From contig JBBMOA010000015.1 in NCBI GenBank assembly GCA_037954235.1, positions 4,508,501-4,572,500 on the forward strand: 64,000 bases of DNA, in the 5' to 3' direction. The notes beneath the pieces are model-generated. The model was not told the DNA's origin and made no database searches. It saw nothing but the letters and a program-made list of their open reading frames with translations. A program made the translations under genes and the position numbers. The stretch is from Aulostomus chinensis (lineage: Eukaryota; Chordata; Actinopteri; Syngnathiformes; Aulostomidae). Each line of letters opens with the position of its first letter. Position 1 is the stretch's first letter. Shown here in pieces: positions 27,801 through 39,600 of this stretch.

Positions 27801-30800
27801 GGGTTTGAGACATGAATGAGGCCAAATGTTGCTGACTAAAGTCAGGACAATATCCTCGCTTTTACCCTCTGAGCTCCATCTCACTCAACGTCTTTTACAG
27901 GAAAGTGGAGGATCTCCAGTTCAGAGTGGAGGAGGAGTGCATCACCAAAGGAGACCTGGAGGTATTTATCGGTGTTAGAATATCTGTGCCTGCACGTCAG
28001 TTGATGTCACGGCCCCAAGAGAAGGCTGCAGTGTGTTTCAGTAGATTGTTCTTCATGGTGTACAAGTACACATCATCGCCAGCACAGTAAAACCCTGGAG
28101 ATCTAGGCACAGAGGAAGATGTGTCAAGGGCATGTAGAATAGATGCTAATGTCTTTGGCTTTATGATTTGGATGCACCTAATTAAACTTGTTAGTATTAT
28201 TCCATGAACAAGGAGCTTAGATGAGTCAGTAACCGGCTTTGATTTACAGCTTCTCCCCCCACCACAACACAGCTACCTCCCATCAGAAGAGGCTTTCATT
28301 TGCAGAATATTTTAGGGAAAAATTCCACCAAACCTGAGGAATGAGAGGCTGAGATGACTAAATATGGGCCTCATTTTAAAGGTGCATTCCACCGTTTTTG
28401 GGGAAATGTGCTCATTCACCGTCTCCCCCAGAGACGAGACAAGAAGACCTCAGCAGGGACCTGCAGTGACCGACTGACCGCTAACACAATGGATGGGAGT
28501 GGATGGTAAATGTTAGCATACCACCGTCAAAAATGATCAAATAGAGAGGAAGTAGTCCTCCTCATCGTCTCTTCCAAAGTCAGCCATGATTAGTAGTAGC
28601 AGTCGCTTCTCCAGTCGTCAGCAAAGGTTTTGTTTTGTCGACTGAAGTTACATTTGGGCTTCATGCCAGTACGATCAACAAGGCCGTCGGTCGGCTGATA
28701 ACCACGGATGTATTGGTCGTGCTCTGGTTATTTAATAGTGAATATTATGTTCAACTCTAGTTATACCAATGCAGACAAAGATAGTTCTTGAGAAAAATGC
28801 ATGAAATGACTTTTGACAGAGTTATGCTAACATTTCCCATCCATTACCATTCATCGTGCTAAGCTAATTATGGTCTGACTGAGGTCTCTGTGAGTCTCAG
28901 CTCCCTAATGGATGCACATAATGGTCTGGCTCTGGGGAGGTTGTCGAAAGATTGTATTTCCCAAAAGGTTAGCATGTTCCTCTAAAGCCATGCAAAAAAA
29001 AACCAACCAAACACTCTCCTTTATGTCCCTTTGGAAAGAACCTGAGTGGAAGATAAATCATCGTTTCAGTCAAATTCTGTTTCCATGCTGCAGCCTACAA
29101 AGCTGCCCTCTCCTCATCCTGTTGACTGTTCTGATCTCTTTCGTTCCCATTTGATCTTCCTGGGTCTCTTTCCCTCTGAGTCTTTTGTTTTTTTCTTGTT
29201 CTCCAGCACTCTCTTTTCTCCTTTATGTTTTTTTTCTTCTCTTTATCTCTTTCCTTAGACTCAGACAAAATTGGAACATGCTCATATTCGTCAGCTTGAG
29301 CAGCTCCTGCTCGCTGAAAAGTCGAGAGCAGAGGCGCTTCAGAAAGAATTAGAGAAGAGGAGGGTAAAAAAACCAAAGCATGATCCCCCTGCCTGTATCC
29401 TCGGCCCTGTGTGGATCTGTTTGCTTCTGTGTTTGTAGCCGTTTGACGCACAACCTTCGCAGGCCGAGGTTTCATGTCCAAATTTAACTTGAGACCTACT
29501 GATTTTAAACAACACATGGAGGGTCGATCTGAGACTTCAGAGGCCCCTAAAAGAATTTAGCGCATCTGTTGCACTCTGAAGCCTGAAGTCCATCTGTTTA
29601 GTTGATGATCTTAAAATGACTCACAGATACACAGTAACACTGTAAAGAGGCTGAATAATTTCCCAGAACAACATGGCACTCGCGGCACGGTGGTGCAGTT
29701 GTCGCCTCACAGCAAGAAGGTTCCGGGTTTGAGCCCCGGCCCGGGCACGAGATCTTTCTGTGTGGAGTCTCCATGTTCTCCCTGTGCCTGCGTGGGTTCT
29801 CTCTGGTACTCAGGCTTCCTCCCACAGTCCAAAGACATCAAGAGGGGATGAGGTTAATCCAGACTCTAAATTGACCGTAGGCGTGAGTGTGAATGGTTGT
29901 CTGTCTCTATGTGTTGGCCCTGTGATAAACTGGTGACCCGTCCAGGGTGAACCCCGCCTCTCGCCCGAAAGCCGCTGGGATAGGCTCCACCCCCCCGCAA
30001 CCCTTAACAGGATAAGCGGTAGAAAATGGATGGATGGATGCACTCCAACATTTATCCTTTAGCTTGCAAATAAATACCCTTCTGTGTATCTGTCAGTAAG
30101 ATGAAGTGTGTGATGTACATGTAATTCTTTCACAGCATAAGCAGAGCTTGCTTGGCTCAAAAAAAAAAATCATCATCATCATCCCTGCAGCGCTGTGTCG
30201 CCCACTGATAAATTTTGTTGTTTTTTGGGCAAAAATGCAAAATAACCTACATCAGGCTTTGACTGCACAGATAATGCTACGGATCATTTTCCTTATGGAC
30301 GTTAAATGCCATTTGGTGATTTAAATGAATATAAAATGTTAGTTTCTATGATCTGACATGGTTTTGTAACAGTTCTGGGTTCGTGATGTTGAGTTGTGTT
30401 AGCATAGCCGTTAGCACAAGACGGTAGCCACACACCCAACAACAGCCACAGTGCTGTTTTTTTGGGGGGGAGGGGGTAGCAAGCTGCAAGACATCAACAT
30501 TCAGCTACTACCTGAGGCTACAGGAACTAACTAGAGGCCACAAAAAGTCAAAAATAGAACAGGAGCGTCACCCTCAAGCTCTGGAGAAAGTAGCTATAAC
30601 GCCTATCCAGGCAAGATAAGAATGTCCTGAAGGAGTGTTGCACCATTTCCACTGTTACAGAGAGGCAGCATTTCCCAATAGCTGGTCCTTCAGACACATT
30701 TACTAACTAAATATGACCACGTTTGACCCAGACTACCATCTAATGTGGGCAAAGTGATGTGGATCTCAACAGCTAGCAGTCCACTTGTTATCAGATCTCT

Positions 30801-33306
30801 CAGGGCGCATGTTAAGTCCGTGTCTGAATAGGGGTCATTTACCATCAGTGCTTTAGTGCAGCAAAGGTAGTGTCGTTTTCACCTCTTTGACATGCAGCGC
30901 TGCTCCCCAGAGAGAAGGCCTCTTCATTAGTAGACCCTGGCAACCCTAATCCAACCGTACAAGCGTGTGTCAGGCATCAGAACATGAGAAAACCCTTTGA
31001 ACGGCTGGATTCCTTTATGCAGTAAGGTCTGCTTCTGCCAACAGGGAAGAGGCAGCCATCATGCAGCATCCTTGAGGTTGGGTAAGAGAACCAAGGTGAC
31101 AATAAAGATTTCACTTCGTTTTGGCTTTGATCCGCTGCTGATCTCTCTCAAATCTTGACTTCAAATCGACCTCAGACGCTGTGGAGGACATTAACCTTGC
31201 ACAGACGCGTCTTACTCTGTCACTCCTGTGTGTGGGACACACACTCTCTGAATGCTGCTCGGGCAACATCTGCAATAGGAATCAACTAGCGACTGAACGG
31301 TCTGGTAGATTGTTTTCCGAGATGAATTTAACATCTGTGCAGCAGGTCTTCCTTCTTAATCTCTTTGTTTTAATTGGAGACAAGTGCGTGTCAGATGTTT
31401 GCTGTTTGTCTGCAGTGTGACTGTGTGGAAGTTTGCTTATTATATTTGCTTGGCTGCTTCTAGGTGATCAGAGAATGGCTGTGCTCGCCTCTCATCTTCC
31501 ACTTTTTGGCACATTTAGTGAGCTGCACAAATATTTGGACAGTGACACATTGATCCTTTGGCTCCTTACTTTTAATACTTTAGATAGAAATGATACAATG
31601 ACTTCAACATTCAAGTGCTGGCTGTCCAGTCTGATTCTCAGGCAGCTGTATCATGTAATGAGTCTTAATGGTTTGTTTGGATTTTTAGATCCCCTAAGAA
31701 AAAGCCGGAGTGCTGCCAGTGCTTTGATGGTGCCCTAAAATATTAAGCAAGTTTACGTTTGGTCTGCTAGAAAAGGCACAGTGGAATGCAGCAGTAAGAT
31801 CTGAGTCATTTAGAGGACTTGATGATGCCTGAATAAATATTTTCATTTTCAAAATAAATTAAATGCAATCTGAAAGTGGTTGCTCATCATGACAAACCTG
31901 ACTCTTTTGTTCCCCTTCACCTCAGTGGATTCATGATTATATGAAAACAATAATTCAACTGTTAACCTTATTCTGACATCTCTTCACTGGAGTGTCCAAC
32001 CAGGTCAGGTTATTTCCCCCCCAGTTAACTGCAGCCAGTGTCTCGAAGCTCGTTGTTTTGGGTTTCCAGCAAACCCTCCAGCACCCCCATGAACACGGCT
32101 AGAAAAAGTTCACTCTATCAACTCCAGCACTCCTCATGTTCACACTCTATTTCTGCTGTTTCGGTCTCCTCCAGCTCCCGAGGGAAATATCGGCCTGTTT
32201 TGCTGCTAATTGCTCCTCTATATTCACTAGCGAGACGCTAACTTTGACTGTCTGAGGGGGAATCAAAACAGTTTATTTGCAGGCTGCAAAACCACAACAA
32301 TGGCTTACTAATCTGACGATCATTCTCTGCGGCTTCAGCGTGGTGAGTGACGCCATTGCGCACGGTGATTTGATCCAACGCTGTAGTTTGCGTCGATTCT
32401 TTTAAACAAATATCCAGCTACTAGCACCACTTGGAATGTAACTTCCCCAGGAAAATGTCAATCCTTTACTTCCTAATAACTATGAAGAAAAATTGCCTGA
32501 ACGTCTTGGGTTGTCTTTCATCAGTTGTGCAGCAGGGAGCCAAACAAATCTGTCACTGTCCATTTATGTTGAAGTATATTTGTAGCATATATGTTTATAT
32601 TTACTGGAATGCACTCGACTGTTTCCAAACCTTGCAAGGACCTGAAGACTTTTCTTTTTCCTGCACATAAATTCACCTTTTCTTTGGAATGACGTCTTGC
32701 TGTTGCAGGCGCTTCCACCTGCAATGAGGTCATTCTTTTGAGAGGCTGTCGTCTTGCACCGGAGTGTTCAGCTGCGGTGACCAATGTTGTTTCTCTCTCA
32801 TCAGCAAACCACAGTTGAAGAGCAGAGTCGCATAATGCAGCTGGAGCAGGAGCTCAGCCTCCGGAGAGCTGAAATCGAGACCCTCCAGGTTCAGCTCAGA
32901 GGCCTAGGCCCAACTTCACAACAAGCCAACGGCGGCGACGACACCCCAGGGTCCGGCAGCCAACTGGAGACCCCCCTCCTGCATGAACAGCTGCTGTCGG
33001 TGGGCCGCGAGCACTACAAGGAGAGCAGTGAGCTTAAAGAGAAGTATGAGACAGTGTTAGCAGCGAAGCAGCAGGAGATCGACTCGCTGAAGGAGGCGGT
33101 GGATAAACAGAACCAGGAGATCAGCGAGATGAAGCAGAAAGTCCAGCAGGCCACCAAGGAGAACATGGACATGATGGACACCTGGAAGGTATCCTGGTCT
33201 ACTCCCCTTAATCCGCTGCTGACATCAGAGAAGCAGAGTCGAGTCATTTTAGTGTCTGTGAAACCGCATAAGGGATTTTAACCATCTGGACCCGTGTGCC
33301 ACTTTG

Positions 33307-33342
<36 letters not shown>

Positions 33343-33578
33343 TTTTCAAAACAGACAAATATTATTTTCCCCTTTCACTGACTTAATTTTGTTGACTAAC
33401 ATCAGTTCAGATCATAAATATGAAATACTCTTTCATTTTTCAATATTTTAACTCTTCAGATGCCTTTTTTTGTCACGATGCCTTCAGGGAAAGAGATTCG
33501 TAGGGATAAAAAATCCTTAATACAGCAGTACAGTTTTATTTGATTTGAGTTACATCTACACTCACACACACGCACACA

Positions 33579-33614
<36 letters not shown>

Positions 33615-36600
33615 AACACCAAAATGGCGCCACAAAGCCCAGAATGAGACTCGGAAAGAATACAATGCGTGTTGCTCTGATAGCTGTAAGATCGATAGTT
33701 GTAGTCTTAATGGGTTTAAATGGAACGTAAAAGGACAAATTAAACCATTTTGTGTATGCAAAGATTGGTTGACCCCCCCTAAAATATACAATTTTGCCAA
33801 ATTGTATGACATAATTATCTAAACGGCAAACATGGTTGAAAAATGAAACCTAAAATGTGCAGAAGTACTCTTAATGGTCTTGAAGGCAGCGGGTACCCAT
33901 CTTAGAGTCATCTTTTCATGTTTGACTGTTTCATTGCAGTATTTGCATCTGATTATTCTCTTCTCAACCCACAACAGGCTAAATTTGATTCTTTAGTGAG
34001 CGACCACCAGCAATCCCTGGAGGAGCTGAGAGCCTCCTTCAGTAGCAATCATGCTACTCCAGCAGGCCAGGAGCTGGACGCCCAGGAACTGAGAGCCACT
34101 CTGGAGAGCCTGAAGATGGAGCACCAGCTGGAGTTGGAGAATCTCAAGGCCAAACATAAGATTGAAGCAGCCATTCTGGCCAAGGAACGCGAGGACCTCA
34201 GCACTCGTCTCCAGGAGGCCAAAGACCAGCTGGCTAATGGCAACCAGACATGGAGGACTGAGGTGGAGGCTAAAAGCGGGAGGCAGGCGCTGGAGGAGGC
34301 GAACGATAAACTACAGAAGGCGGAGCAGAGGCGAGCAGAGATGGAGAAGCTTCAGGTAGAGCAGGAGAAAAGTTCGGAGGAGCTGAGAGAGAGACTGGAG
34401 CTGTCAGAGAAGAAGATGTCAGACTACCAGGCCTTGCAGAAAGCCCAGGCGGAGAGCCAAGAGGAGATCCAGAAACTGGAGGAGAAGCTGAGGGTGACGG
34501 CAAACCAGCTGCAGGCCATCCAGGCGGACCGCTACACTTCACGCGACGCAAACGTGAGCCATAGCTAACAAATCCAGGCCATACTTTCAGGTTGCTGATA
34601 TGGTGTCATGGCTTCATGACCCTTCACAACTCTCTCCTCAGGTGATAGAAGATAACGAGATTTCAGATGAGAAGATGAAGCTGAAACAGAATATTGAAGG
34701 TGAGGTGTCAGAGCTCTTTTATCTTAATAATAATGACGTCTTATCATCACGCCTGGGTCAAGAGAGAATGACAGCAGGTGTTTAAGTCTACTCAACATGA
34801 GTGCTTGATTTTTGCATCGTATGTAGAGTGAAATGGCTGTCCTGCCTCCAGCTGGGCAACACGGAGATGTTTCAGCCTGTTTTTGGCCTTGACTTTGAGA
34901 CACGTGATTCACTTTGAAATCAGCAGCATATCCCATCACAGCCTGACCAGCAGCCCGCGACCAGCGAATTTCAGACATGGCGGATATTTTGGCTGGTTTT
35001 CGTCACGCTCTCACACCGTGTAAAGAGAGTTGCAAGCTGTTTCCCTGAATCTGGTGCCTTTTTTTTGAGTTGTTGTTACATAATGTAGCAGAAAGGTCTC
35101 AAAGTTGATCTTGGGCTTCAGCTTTAGATCGCAGCTTTGTTTATTGTTGTTTTCTTTATCTGCAGAAACGATGGAGAAGTTACTGAAAAGGGAAAAAGAA
35201 GCCTCTACTCTCACCTCCCAGGTTGAAGCCCTCAAATCACAGATCGCAGGTACGCGTTCCGCAGCGGCTGTTGTTCTCCTCCAAGCACGACTGTCCTTTC
35301 TTGTCTCGCCTCTTGATGTTTTAACATCTGCTGAGAGGTGATGTCGCAAAATAGTGCTCATACATCAGGTGGCAGAAGAGTATCCTCTTCATTTTAGGAC
35401 CTTGTGTCCGTGCAGTGCTAAAACCTGTATTAGCCACAATGGGTTCTTGTTTTAAAACAAAAAACAAAAAAACGGAACAATTGATCAACGTGTTATCCCA
35501 TCATCTGTGATATTGAGTCACTGACCTCCATTAATTTAATTCAATCAGCGCTGCGCTCTTCACACACCCGAGTGCTTCCTGCCTGCGCCGTCAAGCCGAG
35601 TCGACTTATTGTTGGATCGTGTTCATCTTCTCCGTTAACCTTCTTTGATCGCCGCTCAGAACTCTGTCGACCGCCTCCCCTTTGAAAAGGTTCCTTCACA
35701 TCAAAAGATCTCAAAACCTGCTCCATGTGGTTTAATCAGATTGACACCCTTTGAAGAATGGCTTGTAAATAATTTAAAAAGAGAAAAGAGCCATAAGAGC
35801 GACGCGAGGCGTAGTTGAACTACGAACTGTCTATTTTCTTATTGAAAATAAATCTGTGCAGTGTGATGATCTTTTCAATGAGTGGACTTCCTCATCGATG
35901 AGGTTACAGTTTACATTCATGAACACATTCACCAAATGCAGGGGAAGCAGAGGAAACGTTTTGAACATTCACAGAATTTATCAGTCGCAGCGCCTCCGCT
36001 CCCTGTTTGTCCCCCGTGTCTCAATTAAAATGTTCTTATGTACACGTACAACCACTCCCTCCATCGACTGACACACATTACATATCCTGACCGTGTACGG
36101 CTTATAAGTTATAGATAATGGAAGACTAATCAACGTGTTCCGTGGAGCTTAAAGTCACAGCTGCTTCTTCTTCTTCTTCTTCTTCCTCTCGCCGTAGCGC
36201 TGGAGGGCAAAGTTCGCTCGGGGGAGAAGAAAGCGGAAGCGCTGGCCAAGGAGAAGATACGTGTGGAGGCCGAGCTGGAATCCATGACCAGGAAGTCCCA
36301 TGATGCCTCTGGGCAGCTTGTCAGCATCAGCCAGGAGCTGCTGAAGAAAGAGAGGTAATGGCTGTATTGATTTTACAATTTGCTGCTTGTTTGAGAACAG
36401 ACGGGGGAGGGGGGGGGGATTACACGCAGACATTATACGACAATGAAATGCTTCATGTTACCTGTCTGAAAATGGACGGATGCTTGGAATCTTTGGGTAC
36501 TGAGTCGGTCTCATCATACTAAGGGTTGTATTATTTCATCTGGATTTAAATCTGTACTTGTCTTTAACGACAGCAGCATTACAATCAACAACATCCAGCC

Positions 36601-39600
36601 ACATACACAGAACAATACACCACTAGTGGTTGTCATCCTTTCTGAGTCTGGTTGACCAGGTTGGTGTTGGCGACCCCCCGCCCCCCCATCCTGCCTGCTC
36701 CCACCTGTTGGCTGCACTTCTCTGCCTACAAACAGAATAATAGATTCTATTTTGGCTTTAGTGTTTCAGATCCATCTGACGAACTGCACTGCAATATGTG
36801 AACCTTACATTCTCATATTACCAATTATCCCTGTAAACATGTACAAAAATAAAATATTAACAAGTGTTTTCATACTTTTTTGTACACTTATCACCACAGC
36901 ATTCAGTAAAATACAAGTGAAGACAAATCATACCAAGGTTTACAGGCGGCGGGATGTTAAAAAACAAACAAACAACCTATTTCAAATCGAAATTATTTTT
37001 ACTTTTTACACAAGCATTTGATGCCCCCCCCCCCCCCACACACACACACACACACACACTCACACACAGAAATTACTGGGGGGGCACTGCACTGTGACGG
37101 TGTAGCAGCAGTTGCTGAAGTATCGATATGAGCTCAATTTCCAGCACAAGAACTTGGTGAGACGCGTGTTTTATGTGCGGGTACTGCGATGAAACTGGAA
37201 CATAATTACTCAGCGGGAGGTGAAGACAACATGAGCCCAGTCAGACCAGTCAAGGAGCTCAAGGTCCCAGTTAACTGGTCCACGCCCCCTTGCTACTGCA
37301 CGTGTGGTCTTCATGATTGAGATGTCGTATTGTTTACTGTGGTAGTTTGTTGTCCTGAGGAGCAGGACGCTGGCCCACTGCTCCAGCCTGGGAAGTCATA
37401 GTTCGTAGAGACGTATAAACTCAACCGCCGATTCTGTGCCATTACTACGTCCGCTACTGGGTCACGGGCAGAATGATCCGTCCTGCTGTTCGGTTCCTGA
37501 AGACAAACATTGACGCCGAGGCCTAACACTGGCGTAATATAACGTTTCGCTCTGTAGTTTTAATCTGGTCGGATGATGACACTCAAGCTCCTTGACCACA
37601 TTTGAGCGTTTTTTTCAAAGTTATGCGTGTGGTTTGAGTTCATTAACTGATAAAACTGACTATTGAGGGTCCCTGTAACCACCCTAGAGTGAAGAGAAAG
37701 CTGCATCAGCAGCATCGCCGGGGCTTCGTTAAGTCCAAGCACGAACACGTTCAGCAAAGGACTTCTCTGTCGTGCTGTAGCGACTCATCCGATTTATCTA
37801 ATTGCTTTACATTATCGGCTATCTTGTGCAGTTCTTACATGATTCATGTTTATGACGTCAGTAAGTGCTACAAGGTGCTGAAGTAAATGCCTCTGGCTAT
37901 AGCAGAATAATTTCCCATGTATCATTACTGTAGTAATTATGTTGCATAATTAAAAGTGTATATATGCGGTATCACACACTGAGAACTCACTGCTTCTCCC
38001 CTGAGCGAGTCTTGTTAGATCGCTTTCTTCCGTAGTGCTGCATCTCAGTCTGTGACATCAGAATGCAGAAGCAACCTAAAAAAGTCAGTCGTTTAATATT
38101 CGTGCATAATTTTTTTTTTTTAATGAGGAAGTCGGCAACATAATTCATGGAGTCCTGTTGCGAGCGTGCATCGTGTAAATAAGACGTGATTACAGCTCAA
38201 ATGAGCGAAGAAAGCCTGTGGTTGTTTGACTGAGAGCAGGAAGCAGCCACACCGGCCTGCAGTGTCGGGGTCTTTAAATGACCAAAATGGGGAAAAAATG
38301 GTGAGTAATTGAGTGGTTTAACAGTCAATTATGCTTAAGTAATGCTTATGTAGCACTCTTTTTTTTTTTTTAATGAAAGGAAGGATTCAATGGGGCTAAG
38401 CGATAAATCCTTATGGTAAAGTTTTAGTGTTTCATTGTGAAAAGATTTTCTACGCGCGTCCAGAACGTCTCTATTGTGAGAGGATGCTTCTTTTAAATCA
38501 GGCAGCTGTAAAACTTTCTTGCGCTGTGTGGTGACTTGCGGCACCCTGGTTGCAGGAAACTGTTGTCTAGTCAGTGATATTAGTGAGCTGGCAGCTAACC
38601 AAGTACAGTTTAATGCCAAAATGCTGCTGCTTAACTGCGAGCATCCTTTGGCAACAGTCGGTCTTGACATTTAGAGAGAACGAGGCCACCGATGGCCTGA
38701 CTGCTGAACATATCATCCACATAATGAGCGCTAAGCTGTGAAATGATACTGACCTTTGTGCCCGGCCTGAACAGACGGGCGACTTGTAATCTCAGCATCG
38801 TTACGCATCACAACCCAGAAAAACTCCTGTGTTTCTTCCGGTGCTCTTTATGCCTCCGTGCAGGAGAAATCTGAAGGCAACATAACACAACATCTCATTT
38901 TCAAATCTGACCTTAACGTCTTTTGGTACTCCAGGATCAAGGATTCGGTTTTCTAAGAGGTCAAGGTCTCCAAGACAGGAGCACCTTTCATGTTTGTAGT
39001 TGTATTCAGTGTTGTGGCGCTTCTTTTTTTTTCTCCTTCTTCTCTTTCTTACGGCAGGAGTCTGAATGAGTTGAGAGTTTTGCTTCTGGAATCACATCGC
39101 CACTCACGCGACATGGAGAAAGACCTGAACCGAGAGGTGCACAAGGCCGAGTGGAAGATCAAGGAGCAAAAACTTCAAGACGACATCAAGACCCTGCGGG
39201 AAAAACTTCTTCTCCTGGTGAGCAGGAAGGACACGGATTTAACATTTGTAGTGTTATTGAACAGATTTGTGGCCGTTGCCTCCAGCAAATACAATGAAAA
39301 TGTGCTCTTTTCTGAATGTTGGGCTCAGGGTCGGGAACGGTCTTCACCTGACCACCGCCGGTACTCCATGCTGGACCCGTCGGCTCTGGACTCAGAGGTG
39401 AACCGTCTGCGGCAGCGGCTGCTCAGCACTGAAGACGCACTGAGAACCGCCTTGGAACACAACCAGCAAGTGGACCAGCTGGTTCAGGCCATGGGCCGGC
39501 ATCCAGAGAAAAGCCCGGTAAAATGGAGATGAACAGTTGTGTTTTGAACTTCAACCGGGAGGTAGATGAAAGTCGTGGGAGGAGCCGGCGTTTGGGAAAA

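Larger units (their letters stand above)
33189..33977 (+). other. clip2: clip2 intron 10
   Basis: The intron has two CA tracts, at 33309-33337 and 33582-33610. Nothing else was recognised. Confidence 0.6.
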
